The translations under genes were made by a program, and so were the position numbers. From Eubacterium ruminantium (lineage in GTDB: Bacteria; Bacillota; Clostridia; Lachnospirales; Lachnospiraceae): a stretch of 64,000 nucleotides of DNA. Location: positions 62,001-126,000 of the forward strand of contig NZ_FUXA01000010.1 of NCBI RefSeq assembly GCF_900167085.1, given 5' to 3'. Under the pieces are notes generated by a model. The model was not told the origin of the DNA and ran no database searches. It saw only the letters and a program-made list of their open reading frames with translations. Positions within the stretch are counted from its first letter, which is position 1; each line of letters starts with the position of its first letter. Below, in pieces: positions 45,370 to 55,383 of this stretch.

Positions 45370-45900
45370 TTACCTCACAATTTCCTGAACGAAAAGATTA
45401 ACGCGACTTTTAAGATCCTCCATGGTACGAGAATTATTTAATATTTCGTAGTCAAATTTAAAATTATCAAGGGCGGTTTCTGACGGATGTTTCTTCTGTT
45501 CATCAGTAAGACCATTGTTATAATTGTCCGAATACACCCTTACGGCAATTGTTGGGAAGCAGTTTTTAACGGCGATAATTTCATTTTCGAATCTCGCATC
45601 CGGGATAATTACAAAATCCCATTCGTCACAATACATCTTTAACATATCAATAACATACTGTGCCCAATAGTTCTCATTTTTCTTACGAACTATATCAGTA
45701 CCTAATCTTTGCAGGAGGGATCTTCCGACTTCATCTTTTTCCCCATTCCACCCAAATAAAGTTTTGGCTTGGTATTTGAGAAGATCGGCATAGTGTGTTA
45801 TCAATACACTATACCCCATATCTTCTAACTGTTCTTTGAGTAGCTTCGCAGTAGTATCTTTGCCCGACTGAGCTTTACCACTAATTGTAATCACATTCAT
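45370..45900 (-). CDS. Deoxynucleoside monophosphate kinase (P-loop)
   Basis: 176 residues. Walker A ITISGKAQSGKDTTAK, LID/NMP-binding-like elements RSLLQRLGTDIVRKKN and DFVIIPDARFENEI. Resembles phage dNMP kinases that phosphorylate (possibly modified) dNMPs. AAGGAG before ATG 45900 decides the start. Confidence 0.8.
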   Translation of the reverse strand: MNVITISGKAQSGKDTTAKLLKEQLEDMGYSVLITHYADLLKYQAKTLFGWNGEKDEVGRSLLQRLGTDIVRKKNENYWAQYVIDMLKMYCDEWDFVIIPDARFENEIIAVKNCFPTIAVRVYSDNYNNGLTDEQKKHPSETALDNFKFDYEILNNSRTMEDLKSRVNLFVQEIVR

Positions 45901-45915
45901 ATGCAATCTCCTTTA

Positions 45916-46665
45916 TTATTTATAGAAATGATGCCCCGCATCATCTGTAAATATATAATCTGCCCCACAGAATTCATCACTGTATTCCCCACTATGGAAA
46001 AACAACGCACCATCTGTGGTATCGGCAGAATTCATAGCTTCATTAACTGCGTCAATTGTGCTCTGATCCACATCGCCTCGTGTGGCGAACTGATTAGGTG
46101 ATAAACAAACATCATATATATTATTTGGAAAAGAGTCTGAATTAACCCTATTCATAATTACATGAGCTACATGCATCTTGTCTTCCTTGCTTGCCCCACG
46201 AACTTCGGCTTCTACCACCTCATACATTATCCACGGAATATCCGACGAAGCTTCCGGAGATTCTTCGTGAATTTCCTCCGATTCATAAATAGACTCTTCA
46301 TATTCAGGTTCCAGGGATTCTTCATAATAGAAATTCTCAGTTGATTCTTCCACCTCAGAAGACTGAGGACTTTCCACTTTCTCCTCTTCATTTTTCTTTT
46401 CTTTTTCGATTAAGAGCGTTGAAAGTTTTTTGACTTCTGCGTTTAAAGATTCAATTTCTTCTTTTGAAGCGGTAAGTTTAACGGATAAATCCGCAGCTTC
46501 CGTCTCTCTAATTTCCAATTCTTTTTTAATTTCTTCCTTTTCTGTTTTTAGTTTCTTGTTTCGATTGTGTAGTTTTGCAATATTTAATATACTTAACGTA
46601 CCACATATTCCGGTAATTAATAAACATACCAAAACAACAACAATCAGTTTGTTTTCTTTTTTCAT
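45916..46665 (-). CDS. Membrane-anchored SleB-type cell-wall hydrolase
   Basis: 249 residues. N-terminal membrane helix (LIVVVLVCLLITGICGTLSI), coiled coil about 35-95, acidic Glu/Ser-rich linker, then a Hydrolase_2 (SleB) domain: YEVVEAEVRGASKEDKMHVA (catalytic Glu), VIMNRVNSDSFPNNIYDV, LSPNQFATRGD. Cleaves peptidoglycan. A surprising gene inside a replication module; possibly an early envelope-acting function. Driven by its own consensus promoter (46690-46718). Confidence 0.82.
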   Translation of the reverse strand: MKKENKLIVVVLVCLLITGICGTLSILNIAKLHNRNKKLKTEKEEIKKELEIRETEAADLSVKLTASKEEIESLNAEVKKLSTLLIEKEKKNEEEKVESPQSSEVEESTENFYYEESLEPEYEESIYESEEIHEESPEASSDIPWIMYEVVEAEVRGASKEDKMHVAHVIMNRVNSDSFPNNIYDVCLSPNQFATRGDVDQSTIDAVNEAMNSADTTDGALFFHSGEYSDEFCGADYIFTDDAGHHFYK

Positions 46666-46689
46666 ATAAAGTACCTTCCTTTCAACCAC

Positions 46690-46718
46690 ATTATATCCTA
46701 TCATGTTTTATGTGTCAA
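46690..46718 (-). promoter_or_regulatory. Consensus phage promoter inside the end of dnaE
   Basis: -35 TTGACA (46713-46718), 17-bp spacer, -10 TATAAT (46690-46695). The stretch AAGGAATTAATATTGACA is identical to that at 52401-52418. It serves the cell-wall hydrolase gene. Confidence 0.8.
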
Positions 46719-49700
46719 TATTAATTCCTTCCTTTATATCGTAATCGTACAGCCACCATTCTTTATTCATATAATCTCTTGTCCATTCTCCATCCACCAT
46801 TTTGGCTTTAGGTTCTTTTTTGCATTTCTTCATATATAGAATATCTCCATTTTCGAATGGTTGCTCTTTGAATGTGGTATATACTAAAGACCCTTTTCCG
46901 GAACGAGTTTTTCGCACCTTCATTACTTCTGTTTTACCATTTTTTAAACAGTACGCTGCAAATTTTGGAGAATATGATGTATCTAACTGAGTTACGACTA
47001 CATATCTTGGATCTAGATTTGGATTAATATAATCTATATACGACATAAATTCTTGTTGTGCACTTACTAACTGCTTGACCGAGAATGGTTTGCCCATATA
47101 CTTTATATTCGTTAATAATTTATATGCATCTATGTTTTTATATTCAGCTTCGGATATTTTAGTAGCAAAACGCTGTTTAACATCCTCTGGCATTTCAGTA
47201 AGTTTAAAAAGTTTTTCATAATTATACCCATTAAACTCACCGGTTTTTTTATGCTTTTCACACTGTTTAACTATTTCACGATACTTTTGTTGGCGATCAG
47301 AATCAGTTATGGCAGTTGCTATAGCGTTTATATTAACTTCTTTAACCTCAGCTGCTTTATACTCTTCGCAATATGGTATTACAAATTCTGGATCAAGACC
47401 GAGCTTGGCTTGTTTAATGCTTTTTTTAAACCCTTTGTTTTTATCATACAAAATATTAAATTTGCTTGTTATGTATGTTAACTCGTTGACTTCACCAAAA
47501 TCTGAGAAGTAATCAAGTTTAATAAGAATATCAAGCTGATCGTTCTGTAGCGATGTTGTATTTTTAATATCAATTAATAAATCTATAAAATTGTTGTATC
47601 TCTTATTTTGCGACAGTTCATATAACTCTTCTGCTACTTTACCATTTAAATTCTTGATTGCAGCTACACCCTGATAAATACTATTGCCACTTCGATCATA
47701 GAAAAATTTACTTCGTGATTTACCAAATTTGATTGGATTAATAGTTATGTTTTTACTCTTAATATATTCTTTTATATTTTCAAGTTTTTGTTTTGCTGCA
47801 TCACTATTACCACCAGAATAAATATTGAGTGCTTCAGTTAATGTTTCAAGTGGATAATAATGCCTAAGCCATGCACAAGCATATCCTAGCATAGAATACG
47901 GTATAGAATGATTACGACTAAATAGATAATCTGAAGCATCCTTAATAACTACAAGAAAGTTTGTAATAATATGTTCTGCTTCTTCTTCTGATATATTATA
48001 ATCGGTTGTCATTGTATGAACAAAACCTTCTTTAATCATAGGTATGTCGTTTTCAGTACCAGTCTTCTTACTAAAATGTCTTCTTACTACATCTGCTTGA
48101 CCCATTGTATATCCGCAGAACTTATTAAGAAATCCAATAATCTGCTCTTGATATACTAAATAACCAAGTGTTGGAGCAAGAAAGTTATTAAGCTGTTTAT
48201 TACCATTATCATTAAATACACCTTTAGATAATTCATCTCTATACGATGCACCTGCTGGTCTAATAGCACCAGAAGCCATAGCCATCACATCTAAATAAGA
48301 AAAGTTTGGATTATACTTTTTGATATTATTGATTGTTTTTTCACTTAAACATTGTTTTAAAAAGTCACTAGCAAATCCAGATTCAAACTGAAATACAAGT
48401 GCTGTATCTTTTGCAATGTCTTTCCACACTTCCTCATCGTTAAAATTTAAAGTGTCCGGGGAGAGATATGGAATGCCAATATCTCTACATGTATTTTCAA
48501 TAAGTCCAACACAATCAAGTCCAAGTATATCAAGCTTAACATAGTTTAGGGCATCTATTTCTTTCATATAAATTTGTGACACCGGTCTAGGATCAGTTGA
48601 GAGTGAAAGTGTACCAAAGTCTGCTTCAAGATCATTTGTTGAAACTACAAGTCCAGCTGCATGTCTACCAATGCTTGTGATAGTTCCTACAACTATATCA
48701 ACATACTTAAATAATTCCTTATGTTTATTACGAACCTCGTCAGGAACTGTTTCTTTTCCACTTTCTTCATCTACATAAACACTATTGGCAATATCTTGAG
48801 CTTCGCCAACAGAATATCCCAATGCTCTACCAACATCTTTAATTGCTCCTTTTAACTGAATGGTATTAAAAGTAATTATGTTACAACAATTAAGTCTTGC
48901 GTCGTTAAATAGGTGTTCTCTAACCACATATCTTTCGTTATCAAACCAATCACTGTCTACATCGGCTAACGATACACGCTCCACATTCATAAATCTATCA
49001 AAGTTTAAATCGTATTTGATAGAATCAACATCTGTTATTCCAAGTATATAAGCAATGATACTTCCGCTAACAGAACCTCTTGACCACCCACAGTGAATGT
49101 CTTCTTTTCTAACCTCGGATTTATAATCCTGTTCAAGAATAATAAAATCTAAAGCCTTGTTATGTTTGTATGCGTCCATCTCTCGCTCTATTTGCTCAAG
49201 ATATTCGTTGTAATTAGGGTATTTATCTATACCTTTTTCTTTTATGCCCTCCGCTATTTTTTGGCGTATATATTGCTCATTATCTTCAACAAGTTTAGGA
49301 TATTTATAACTCTTATCCATTTTGAATTCTTCAATCATATCAGCTAACACATTAGTGTTATTAATAGCTTCTTTTACGACATCCATTGGTAATGCATTTT
49401 GAACTTCATATGCTTTTAATAGTTCTTCATATGTTTTAAAGGTTAAATCCCATCCATCTTCATCATCAAAATGTATGTCTTTAGATTTTTGAAGAATACT
49501 TCTTCCCTTTAAGTGTTCTTCATTTAAAGCGTGGGTATCTGTACCGGTAATTATTGGAACGTTAGTTTCTTGAGATAGTTTCCACAATGCTATATTATAA
49601 TCTTTTTGTTTTTGCACATTATGATGTTGTATTTCCAGAAAGCACCTATGTTTGTTTTGAGTTAGAAATGAGATAAATTGATCCTTAAGAAAAGTGTTGT

Positions 49701-50253
49701 CAGATGCTAAGATGGAAGCCAAACACCCTGTACAAATTATAATATTGTCAGAAGTGTTAATTAATTCTTTAAATGTAATTCTTGGTGTGTAATAATAATG
49801 TCCATCTTCTCTATTAAATGCTATACTTGAAAGTTTATTTAATTCACGCACTCCATCATAGTTTTTTGCAATAAGTACGCAGTGGTAGTTATCACGCTTT
49901 TGTTTTCTTGTGGATAACATATATTCGTATATTTTTTCTTGCGCTTCTTTTTCGTCACATCCCAATAAAGATTCTGCATATTTATTTATTTCATTCTCAT
50001 CATTCCACCATATTTTTTCGGTAACATAAAATTCTTCAGCATGAATATACTTCATACCCTTTGCTTCTATCTTAGCCTTTTTAAAAGTCCATTCAAGTAC
50101 GTTTCCGTGTTCAGCGAATCCCATAGCCTTCATCCCAAGAGAAGCTGCGTAATCTACGTATTCATTATATTTTGTTATCGAATCTATGTTAGTAACCCCA
50201 TTACTTAAATCGCTATGAAGATGGTATACTACATAATTATTATCTCTTTTCAT
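46708..50253 (-). CDS. dnaE: DNA polymerase III alpha subunit, DnaE type
   Basis: 1181 residues. PHP domain first (YHLHSDLSNGVTNIDSI, GFAEHGNVLEW), palm with GWSRGSVSGSIIAYILGITD and the Asp pair in VSLADVDSDWF, VKLDILGLDCVGLIE, fingers YQEQIIGFLNKFCGYTMGQA, then a helix-hairpin-helix region and a divergent C-terminus. A complete C-family replicative polymerase, so the phage replicates with its own enzyme. No separate proofreading exonuclease was recognised nearby. Confidence 0.95.
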   Translation of the reverse strand: MKRDNNYVVYHLHSDLSNGVTNIDSITKYNEYVDYAASLGMKAMGFAEHGNVLEWTFKKAKIEAKGMKYIHAEEFYVTEKIWWNDENEINKYAESLLGCDEKEAQEKIYEYMLSTRKQKRDNYHCVLIAKNYDGVRELNKLSSIAFNREDGHYYYTPRITFKELINTSDNIIICTGCLASILASDNTFLKDQFISFLTQNKHRCFLEIQHHNVQKQKDYNIALWKLSQETNVPIITGTDTHALNEEHLKGRSILQKSKDIHFDDEDGWDLTFKTYEELLKAYEVQNALPMDVVKEAINNTNVLADMIEEFKMDKSYKYPKLVEDNEQYIRQKIAEGIKEKGIDKYPNYNEYLEQIEREMDAYKHNKALDFIILEQDYKSEVRKEDIHCGWSRGSVSGSIIAYILGITDVDSIKYDLNFDRFMNVERVSLADVDSDWFDNERYVVREHLFNDARLNCCNIITFNTIQLKGAIKDVGRALGYSVGEAQDIANSVYVDEESGKETVPDEVRNKHKELFKYVDIVVGTITSIGRHAAGLVVSTNDLEADFGTLSLSTDPRPVSQIYMKEIDALNYVKLDILGLDCVGLIENTCRDIGIPYLSPDTLNFNDEEVWKDIAKDTALVFQFESGFASDFLKQCLSEKTINNIKKYNPNFSYLDVMAMASGAIRPAGASYRDELSKGVFNDNGNKQLNNFLAPTLGYLVYQEQIIGFLNKFCGYTMGQADVVRRHFSKKTGTENDIPMIKEGFVHTMTTDYNISEEEAEHIITNFLVVIKDASDYLFSRNHSIPYSMLGYACAWLRHYYPLETLTEALNIYSGGNSDAAKQKLENIKEYIKSKNITINPIKFGKSRSKFFYDRSGNSIYQGVAAIKNLNGKVAEELYELSQNKRYNNFIDLLIDIKNTTSLQNDQLDILIKLDYFSDFGEVNELTYITSKFNILYDKNKGFKKSIKQAKLGLDPEFVIPYCEEYKAAEVKEVNINAIATAITDSDRQQKYREIVKQCEKHKKTGEFNGYNYEKLFKLTEMPEDVKQRFATKISEAEYKNIDAYKLLTNIKYMGKPFSVKQLVSAQQEFMSYIDYINPNLDPRYVVVTQLDTSYSPKFAAYCLKNGKTEVMKVRKTRSGKGSLVYTTFKEQPFENGDILYMKKCKKEPKAKMVDGEWTRDYMNKEWWLYDYDIKEGINIDT

Positions 50254-50278
50254 CCTTATCCCTTCTTTTAAGAATTAT

Positions 50279-50303
50279 CGGCAGTAAAACTTATTTACTG
50301 CCG
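50279..50303 (-). other. Perfect hairpin between dnaE and the upstream gene
   Basis: CGGCAGTAAA / TTTTACTGCCG with a short loop, 10 perfect pairs, ending 26 bases before the dnaE start codon. No T tract directly after it; may be a weak terminator or an RNA-processing/stability element. Confidence 0.5.
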
Positions 50304-50312
50304 TTATTTGTA

Positions 50313-50576
50313 TTAATTATATTGCTCTCGAATTTCCTGAGGTATTTCCGGAGTTTCACCCCAAGCAATCACTTTGTCTACTTCGTAATATCCATATTCA
50401 CTGTCGAAATCGTAGAATCCCGGACGTTTTTTATATTTAAAACTGTACTGGTCTAGATTGCTTAAATCACTGGCAAAATACATAGTGTCTACGCTAAGAT
50501 GTTTGAAGATTAAACGTATTACAAGATATTTACCACTCTTAAGTGGCAATCCGTTTTTACACATATTCCATTCCAT
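50313..50576 (-). CDS. Phage protein, DUF551-like
   Basis: 87 residues: LPLKSGKYLVIRLIF, YFKYKKRPGFYDFD-type middle and DKVIAWGETPEIP end, the pattern of short phage DUF551-like proteins. Function unknown. One-base overlap with the next gene. Confidence 0.6.
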   Translation of the reverse strand: MEWNMCKNGLPLKSGKYLVIRLIFKHLSVDTMYFASDLSNLDQYSFKYKKRPGFYDFDSEYGYYEVDKVIAWGETPEIPQEIREQYN

Positions 50577-51166
50577 TAACTAAACTCTCCTTTTGCCCAA
50601 TCTATACAATAATCCGGATCATTATGAGAATAGAAATCGTTGTGTTCTCTCCATTGATTCCACACTCCAAATTTTTTTGCAGCTTTTATTTCTGTTTCCG
50701 CATATTCAAGGTGGTTAAATGGTTCAAATATCTCAGCTTCATCCGGATTACAATCTATAAGGTGCAATCTGGGTTGTGGGTCACTCGTATGTTCACGGTC
50801 ATAATCCGTTATATCATATGTCCACTTCAGAGGCGTTGGATGATCATCAACACCATGAGTCGTAACTATTTTTTTGTATTGATTCCATGTATACTTATCA
50901 CCATATTCATCCTGTATCCTGAGATACTTCTTATACTTCTGATAAAATTCTTCAAGTTTTTTAAATGTATCCCATTCACGATGTATTTGAAACAATGGTC
51001 TCCATCCGCAACTACACTTATTAAGATGTACACTAAAATGCAAGTCGGGATTTTCTCCAATTTCATATTCTCCGTCGTAATAATAATTACTGTAGTTTGA
51101 TTTCGTTGCAAAATGTTCGTGTGCAAATTGTGAATTTTTAATTATGAAATAATAATTCGTTCCCAT
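50576..51166 (-). CDS. Conserved phage protein (MGTNYY family)
   Basis: 196 residues beginning MGTNYYFIIKN, with LHFSVHLNKCSCGWRPLFQI and HLIDCNPDEAE; the start and the H-x-G-K/C-S-x-G-W pattern recur in many phage proteins of unknown role. Cys-Ser-Cys may bind metal. Confidence 0.68.
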   Translation of the reverse strand: MGTNYYFIIKNSQFAHEHFATKSNYSNYYYDGEYEIGENPDLHFSVHLNKCSCGWRPLFQIHREWDTFKKLEEFYQKYKKYLRIQDEYGDKYTWNQYKKIVTTHGVDDHPTPLKWTYDITDYDREHTSDPQPRLHLIDCNPDEAEIFEPFNHLEYAETEIKAAKKFGVWNQWREHNDFYSHNDPDYCIDWAKGEFS

Positions 51167-51177
51167 TTCTCACCTCA

Positions 51178-51402
51178 CTACTCCCAAACAACAAGCCAAT
51201 CATCCTGATACAACTCATAGCGAACAATCTCGTCGCTTAAATGATAACTATCTCCATCTAGCGACTGTAGCATTTTATTCTTATATGCTGCCATCCCGAC
51301 GAGAATTTCCTCATTAGAATTTCCCGCCGGAACAATCGCTCTATATTCAATAACTTTAAAATTTTTGTTGTCGAAATTTTTTAACACATCTCGTAGTGTC
51401 AC
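51178..51402 (-). CDS. Small phage protein, unknown
   Basis: 74 residues (LRDVLKNFDNKNFKVIEYR ... YQDDWLVVWE), GTG start with GGAGGGG 6 bases upstream. Acidic, beta-rich ending. Not recognised. Confidence 0.65.
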   Translation of the reverse strand: MTLRDVLKNFDNKNFKVIEYRAIVPAGNSNEEILVGMAAYKNKMLQSLDGDSYHLSDEIVRYELYQDDWLVVWE

Positions 51403-51415
51403 TGCAACCCCTCCA

Positions 51416-52066
51416 CTAAATGAATTCTTTTAGGATCTTGTCGACAAATCCCAACTCAATCCCCTCCTCAGAAAATACCCACCAATCATCACGACTCTTT
51501 TCTTTGTAAATTTCTTCGGTGACATTAGTGTTTTTAATAAGATAATTTTTCATCTTGAGGATGAGACTATTGTAATAAGTGGCGAAATTCTTGAATTTTC
51601 CCGCATCCATCTCTCCCGTAGTAGTGGATCCTTCGTGGAAGAGAAAACTTGCCGATGGATAACAAAATCTCTTATGTCCACAAATAAATACAATCAATCC
51701 ACCCGAGTAGGCTTTTCCAGTATTAATTGTGTATACTGGGGTTTTTGATAATGTTATTGCATCTGATATAGTAAGGGCGGATACTAAATCTCCACCGCTT
51801 GAATTTACAATAATCTTTATTGGCTGTCTTTTTTTAACTGGAATATTCTTATCTACCATATTCCAAAACCTTATAAGATGTGAAAATACATCCCCGGTGG
51901 CTTCTTCAATATCCCCTAAGTGGAGAGTTCTATCTAAAAAATCCACTTTCTCTAAAATACAATCTAAATCTCTAATTTCTCCCGTATTGTTAAAATATTC
52001 AGTTATAATATCATTAATTGTAATATCGGCGATTTCCTTGCCGTCCATAAATTTTTCTTCTGCCAC
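51416..52066 (-). CDS. ClpP-like serine protease
   Basis: 216 residues, ClpP fold. IKIIVNSSGGDLVSALTISD, nucleophile Ser121 in TGKAYSGGLIVF, His144 in ASFLFHEGSTTT, and the SEEGIELGFVDKIL end. No Clp ATPase is nearby. In phages ClpP-like proteins usually mature capsids beside portal genes; here it lies in the replication region, so it may remodel host or phage proteins early. Confidence 0.85.
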   Translation of the reverse strand: MAEEKFMDGKEIADITINDIITEYFNNTGEIRDLDCILEKVDFLDRTLHLGDIEEATGDVFSHLIRFWNMVDKNIPVKKRQPIKIIVNSSGGDLVSALTISDAITLSKTPVYTINTGKAYSGGLIVFICGHKRFCYPSASFLFHEGSTTTGEMDAGKFKNFATYYNSLILKMKNYLIKNTNVTEEIYKEKSRDDWWVFSEEGIELGFVDKILKEFI

Positions 52067-52080
52067 GAATAATCTCCTTT

Positions 52081-52353
52081 CTATTTTCGTTTATTTGCCA
52101 CTATATATATTATTGCCATTGCCATCAGTAATAAGAATGAAATCCAAAGTGGAGAAAGCACCCATATCCATGACCACTTAATGACCTTACCAAGTTTGAG
52201 ACATATAAATAATAGCTGTAGTCCTCCAATGAATCCTATGCTCCAATTTCCTTTGGTATTGTCCACATCTATTTTGACACCTCCCATTAGATATTCGCCC
52301 GCTATCAGTAAAGCGCAAATTATTAGTAATAATATGAACACAAGTACAATCAT
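52081..52353 (-). CDS. Small phage membrane protein
   Basis: 90 residues with three hydrophobic segments (MIVLVFILLLIICALLIAG; LQLLFICLKLGKVIKWSWIW; SPLWISFLLLMAMAIIYIV). The K-W-S-W-x-W-V-L-S-P-L-W-I pattern recurs in small phage membrane proteins. Driven by the promoter at 52378-52406. Confidence 0.7.
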   Translation of the reverse strand: MIVLVFILLLIICALLIAGEYLMGGVKIDVDNTKGNWSIGFIGGLQLLFICLKLGKVIKWSWIWVLSPLWISFLLLMAMAIIYIVANKRK

Positions 52354-52377
52354 ATATTAATTTCCTCCTTTATTAAT

Positions 52378-52406
52378 AATATATTACGAAATCAGTCTAT
52401 TGTCAA
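52378..52406 (-). promoter_or_regulatory. Consensus phage promoter inside the end of the methylase C-terminal ORF
   Basis: -35 TTGACA (52401-52406), 17-bp spacer, -10 TATATT (52378-52383). Shares the 18-bp element AAGGAATTAATATTGACA with the promoter at 46690-46718. Reads into the small membrane protein and ClpP-like gene. Confidence 0.78.
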
Positions 52407-52814
52407 TATTAATTCCTTACCTTCATCGGTACACTCGTAAGCTTCATCATATATTGCCTTGTATAGATGTTCTGTAATCAATTCTACACAGTTGGTAATT
52501 AAACCATTTCCGGCAATACGGTATAACTGAGTATCGCTACATCCAACTTCTCGACATTTTTGACAATCATCTTCCGTTAATCCCATCAGTTTAAAACATT
52601 CCTCTGGAATAAGTTTTCGAATCTTCAACTTTCTTTCCTGATCTTCCATTATATGTGATTTCCTTTCTTCATCAATTTCGATTATTAACGGCATTCTCAG
52701 CCCCCCTCCTGCGGTATTAATGGCGGGAGCGAGTCCGTCAGGATCATACACAAGTCCAGCAAAACTACCGCCTGTATGTCCAAACAAACTGCCTAACCTT
52801 TTAATATCATCCAT
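52392..52814 (-). CDS. Cytosine-5 methyltransferase, C-terminal subunit/fragment (motifs IX-X)
   Basis: 140 residues. The N-terminal part is a target-region-type module (FAGLVYDPDGLAPAINTAGG, LRMPLIIEID); then motif IX RKLIPEECFKLMGLTEDDC and motif X TQLYRIAGNGLITNCVE. Lacks motifs I-VIII, which are in the ORF at 53089. GGAGG before ATG 52814 supports separate translation, as in split C5 methylases. Overlaps the preceding small module ORF by 8 bases. Confidence 0.8.
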   Translation of the reverse strand: MDDIKRLGSLFGHTGGSFAGLVYDPDGLAPAINTAGGGLRMPLIIEIDEERKSHIMEDQERKLKIRKLIPEECFKLMGLTEDDCQKCREVGCSDTQLYRIAGNGLITNCVELITEHLYKAIYDEAYECTDEGKELILTID

Positions 52815-52977
52815 TTTCATCCTCCAACACCACGATTAAACGTGGCGATTTATAATCTCTTGCAGTAATGGTTGGTGCTATTCCTTCTACTCCGTAAATA
52901 TAGTCTTGTAAATGTACTATTCCGCTACCATTCTCAGGTTGCATAATTGCCAAAATTTGTATTTTAGATTCTTGCAT
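52807..52977 (-). CDS. Small methylase target-module ORF
   Basis: 56 residues with its own SD (AGAGGT, ATG 52977): ILAIMQPENGSGIVHLQDY, YGVEGIAPTITARDYKSPRL. The G-[IL]-A/S-P-T-x-T pattern is the element found just before motif IX in many C5 methylases and is repeated in the next ORF (DGLAPAINTAGG). It appears to be a detached target-recognition-like module rather than an independent enzyme. Confidence 0.6.
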   Translation of the reverse strand: MQESKIQILAIMQPENGSGIVHLQDYIYGVEGIAPTITARDYKSPRLIVVLEDENG

Positions 52978-53088
52978 TATTACCTCTTTATCTCAATTAC
53001 TCCTGTCATAGCATATGTGGGAAACCCCTTGTAATCTCTTTGCATTATTGTACCGGCGAAGTCTGTGAATTTTTCTAATTGTCCAGCT

Positions 53089-54138
<1,050 letters not shown>

Positions 54139-54172
54139 TAATCCTGTCTCCTTCTTGTTTTTTCTTAACTGT

Positions 54173-54376
54173 CTAGAATATATCTTTATATTCACAATCT
54201 TTATTACTACAAAAATATTTGTATTTTGGCGGAAGCACACAGTATAATACTGACAAATCTCGTTTTACTCCGCTCCCACAAATTGGACATACAAATAATT
54301 CCTGATCCCAATTTTTTTCATTTATCGGAGGAATTTTTTTTACAAATTCTTCCTTAGTTGGAAGTCTTTTGCTCAT
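54173..54376 (-). CDS. Small zinc-ribbon protein
   Basis: 67 residues: CPICGSGVKRDLSVLYC and FCSNKDCEYKDIF provide four to six Cys for one zinc site. Four-base overlap with primase upstream (ATGA type). Function unknown. Confidence 0.7.
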   Translation of the reverse strand: MSKRLPTKEEFVKKIPPINEKNWDQELFVCPICGSGVKRDLSVLYCVLPPKYKYFCSNKDCEYKDIF

Positions 54377-55383
54377 AATTTTCTCCTTTCGTTCAGCAAT
54401 ATTCGGAAAATTTCTTCACCCTTGTCAACAGGAGCCATCTTGTCGTCCAATATTTTTTTTGTATCTGTTATGATTGAAATTTGAGAGAAATGTTTTAGGG
54501 TTTGTATCTTAGGATCTCCGACTATACTACTTATCTTTTTATCAGAATCCCAAGCTATAACAATTTCCGGTATGCCTAGTTTAATTAATAACTTCACCTG
54601 TCCTTCTGATAGCTTTGAAGTTTCTGATGATATAGTATTTTTAATTCCCCATCCCCAAGCTTTTATACAACTTTTAATTCCTTCAAAAATAATGACAGAT
54701 TTTTTATTTCTTATTTCTGGCAAAGCCTGTTGAAGTCCTTGAAAATAATCAACCTCGCCAACCTTGTAATAATTCATATATTTAGGCAATCCTAATTCTT
54801 TATATGCGGATATCCTAGTTCGTCCTTTAACTCCTATAAAATTTCCCGACGCATCATATACCGGATATACTATTCTATTAGCGTTATGATCAATTCTTAT
54901 ATTGTAGGTTTTAAGGGCTTCTGGCGTCATATCTTCCTCGAGCCATTCCTGAGGAAGTTCATCATCATATTTATTTATGTAATCATCGGTAAAATCTAAA
55001 AATTTACGGACATTTACTAAATTATTTTGTTTAGTATTTTTCTTTTTCTTTAATTGTTTAAGAAGCTGAATTGATTCACTTTCTATAAATTGCTCAGGAT
55101 TTTCACCCACTAAATTACAGATATATTCAAAGGCTTCCGGAAATGTTTTGTTATATTTCAGACAAATCCAATCGTATACCGAACTGCCTGCGCCACATCC
55201 AAAACAATGCCATTTATTCATCTTGGGATTAATGCATAATGATGGTGTGTCATCACCATTATGAAAAGGACAGCAAACGAAATAGTTTCCACCTTTCCTG
55301 TGTAGTAGTTCTGTTTGTCCAATTAATTCAATAATATCTACTTTATCGGCAATTTCATTCAGTTTTTCCTCCGAATATTTCAT
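54373..55383 (-). CDS. dnaG: DnaG-type primase
   Basis: 336 residues. N-terminal CHC2 zinc site: FVCCPFHNGDDTPSLCINP and WHCFGCGAGSSVYDW; toprim domain: SVIIFEGIKSCIKAWG (Glu), EIVIAWDSDKKIS (Asp-x-Asp). Short for DnaG; the C-terminal helicase-binding domain is reduced. ATG 55383 has AGAGG at 6 bases. Works with the phage DnaB. Confidence 0.92.
   Translation of the reverse strand: MKYSEEKLNEIADKVDIIELIGQTELLHRKGGNYFVCCPFHNGDDTPSLCINPKMNKWHCFGCGAGSSVYDWICLKYNKTFPEAFEYICNLVGENPEQFIESESIQLLKQLKKKKNTKQNNLVNVRKFLDFTDDYINKYDDELPQEWLEEDMTPEALKTYNIRIDHNANRIVYPVYDASGNFIGVKGRTRISAYKELGLPKYMNYYKVGEVDYFQGLQQALPEIRNKKSVIIFEGIKSCIKAWGWGIKNTISSETSKLSEGQVKLLIKLGIPEIVIAWDSDKKISSIVGDPKIQTLKHFSQISIITDTKKILDDKMAPVDKGEEIFRILLNERRKL

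Noticed and set aside
50543-51100. 185-codon plus-strand frame opposite phage genes
   Set aside because: Antisense to two well-supported genes with SDs; composition is that of a shadow frame.
54139-54240. N-terminal extension of the methylase
   Set aside because: Lies over the upstream zinc-ribbon gene; AAGGAG directs translation to ATG 54138.
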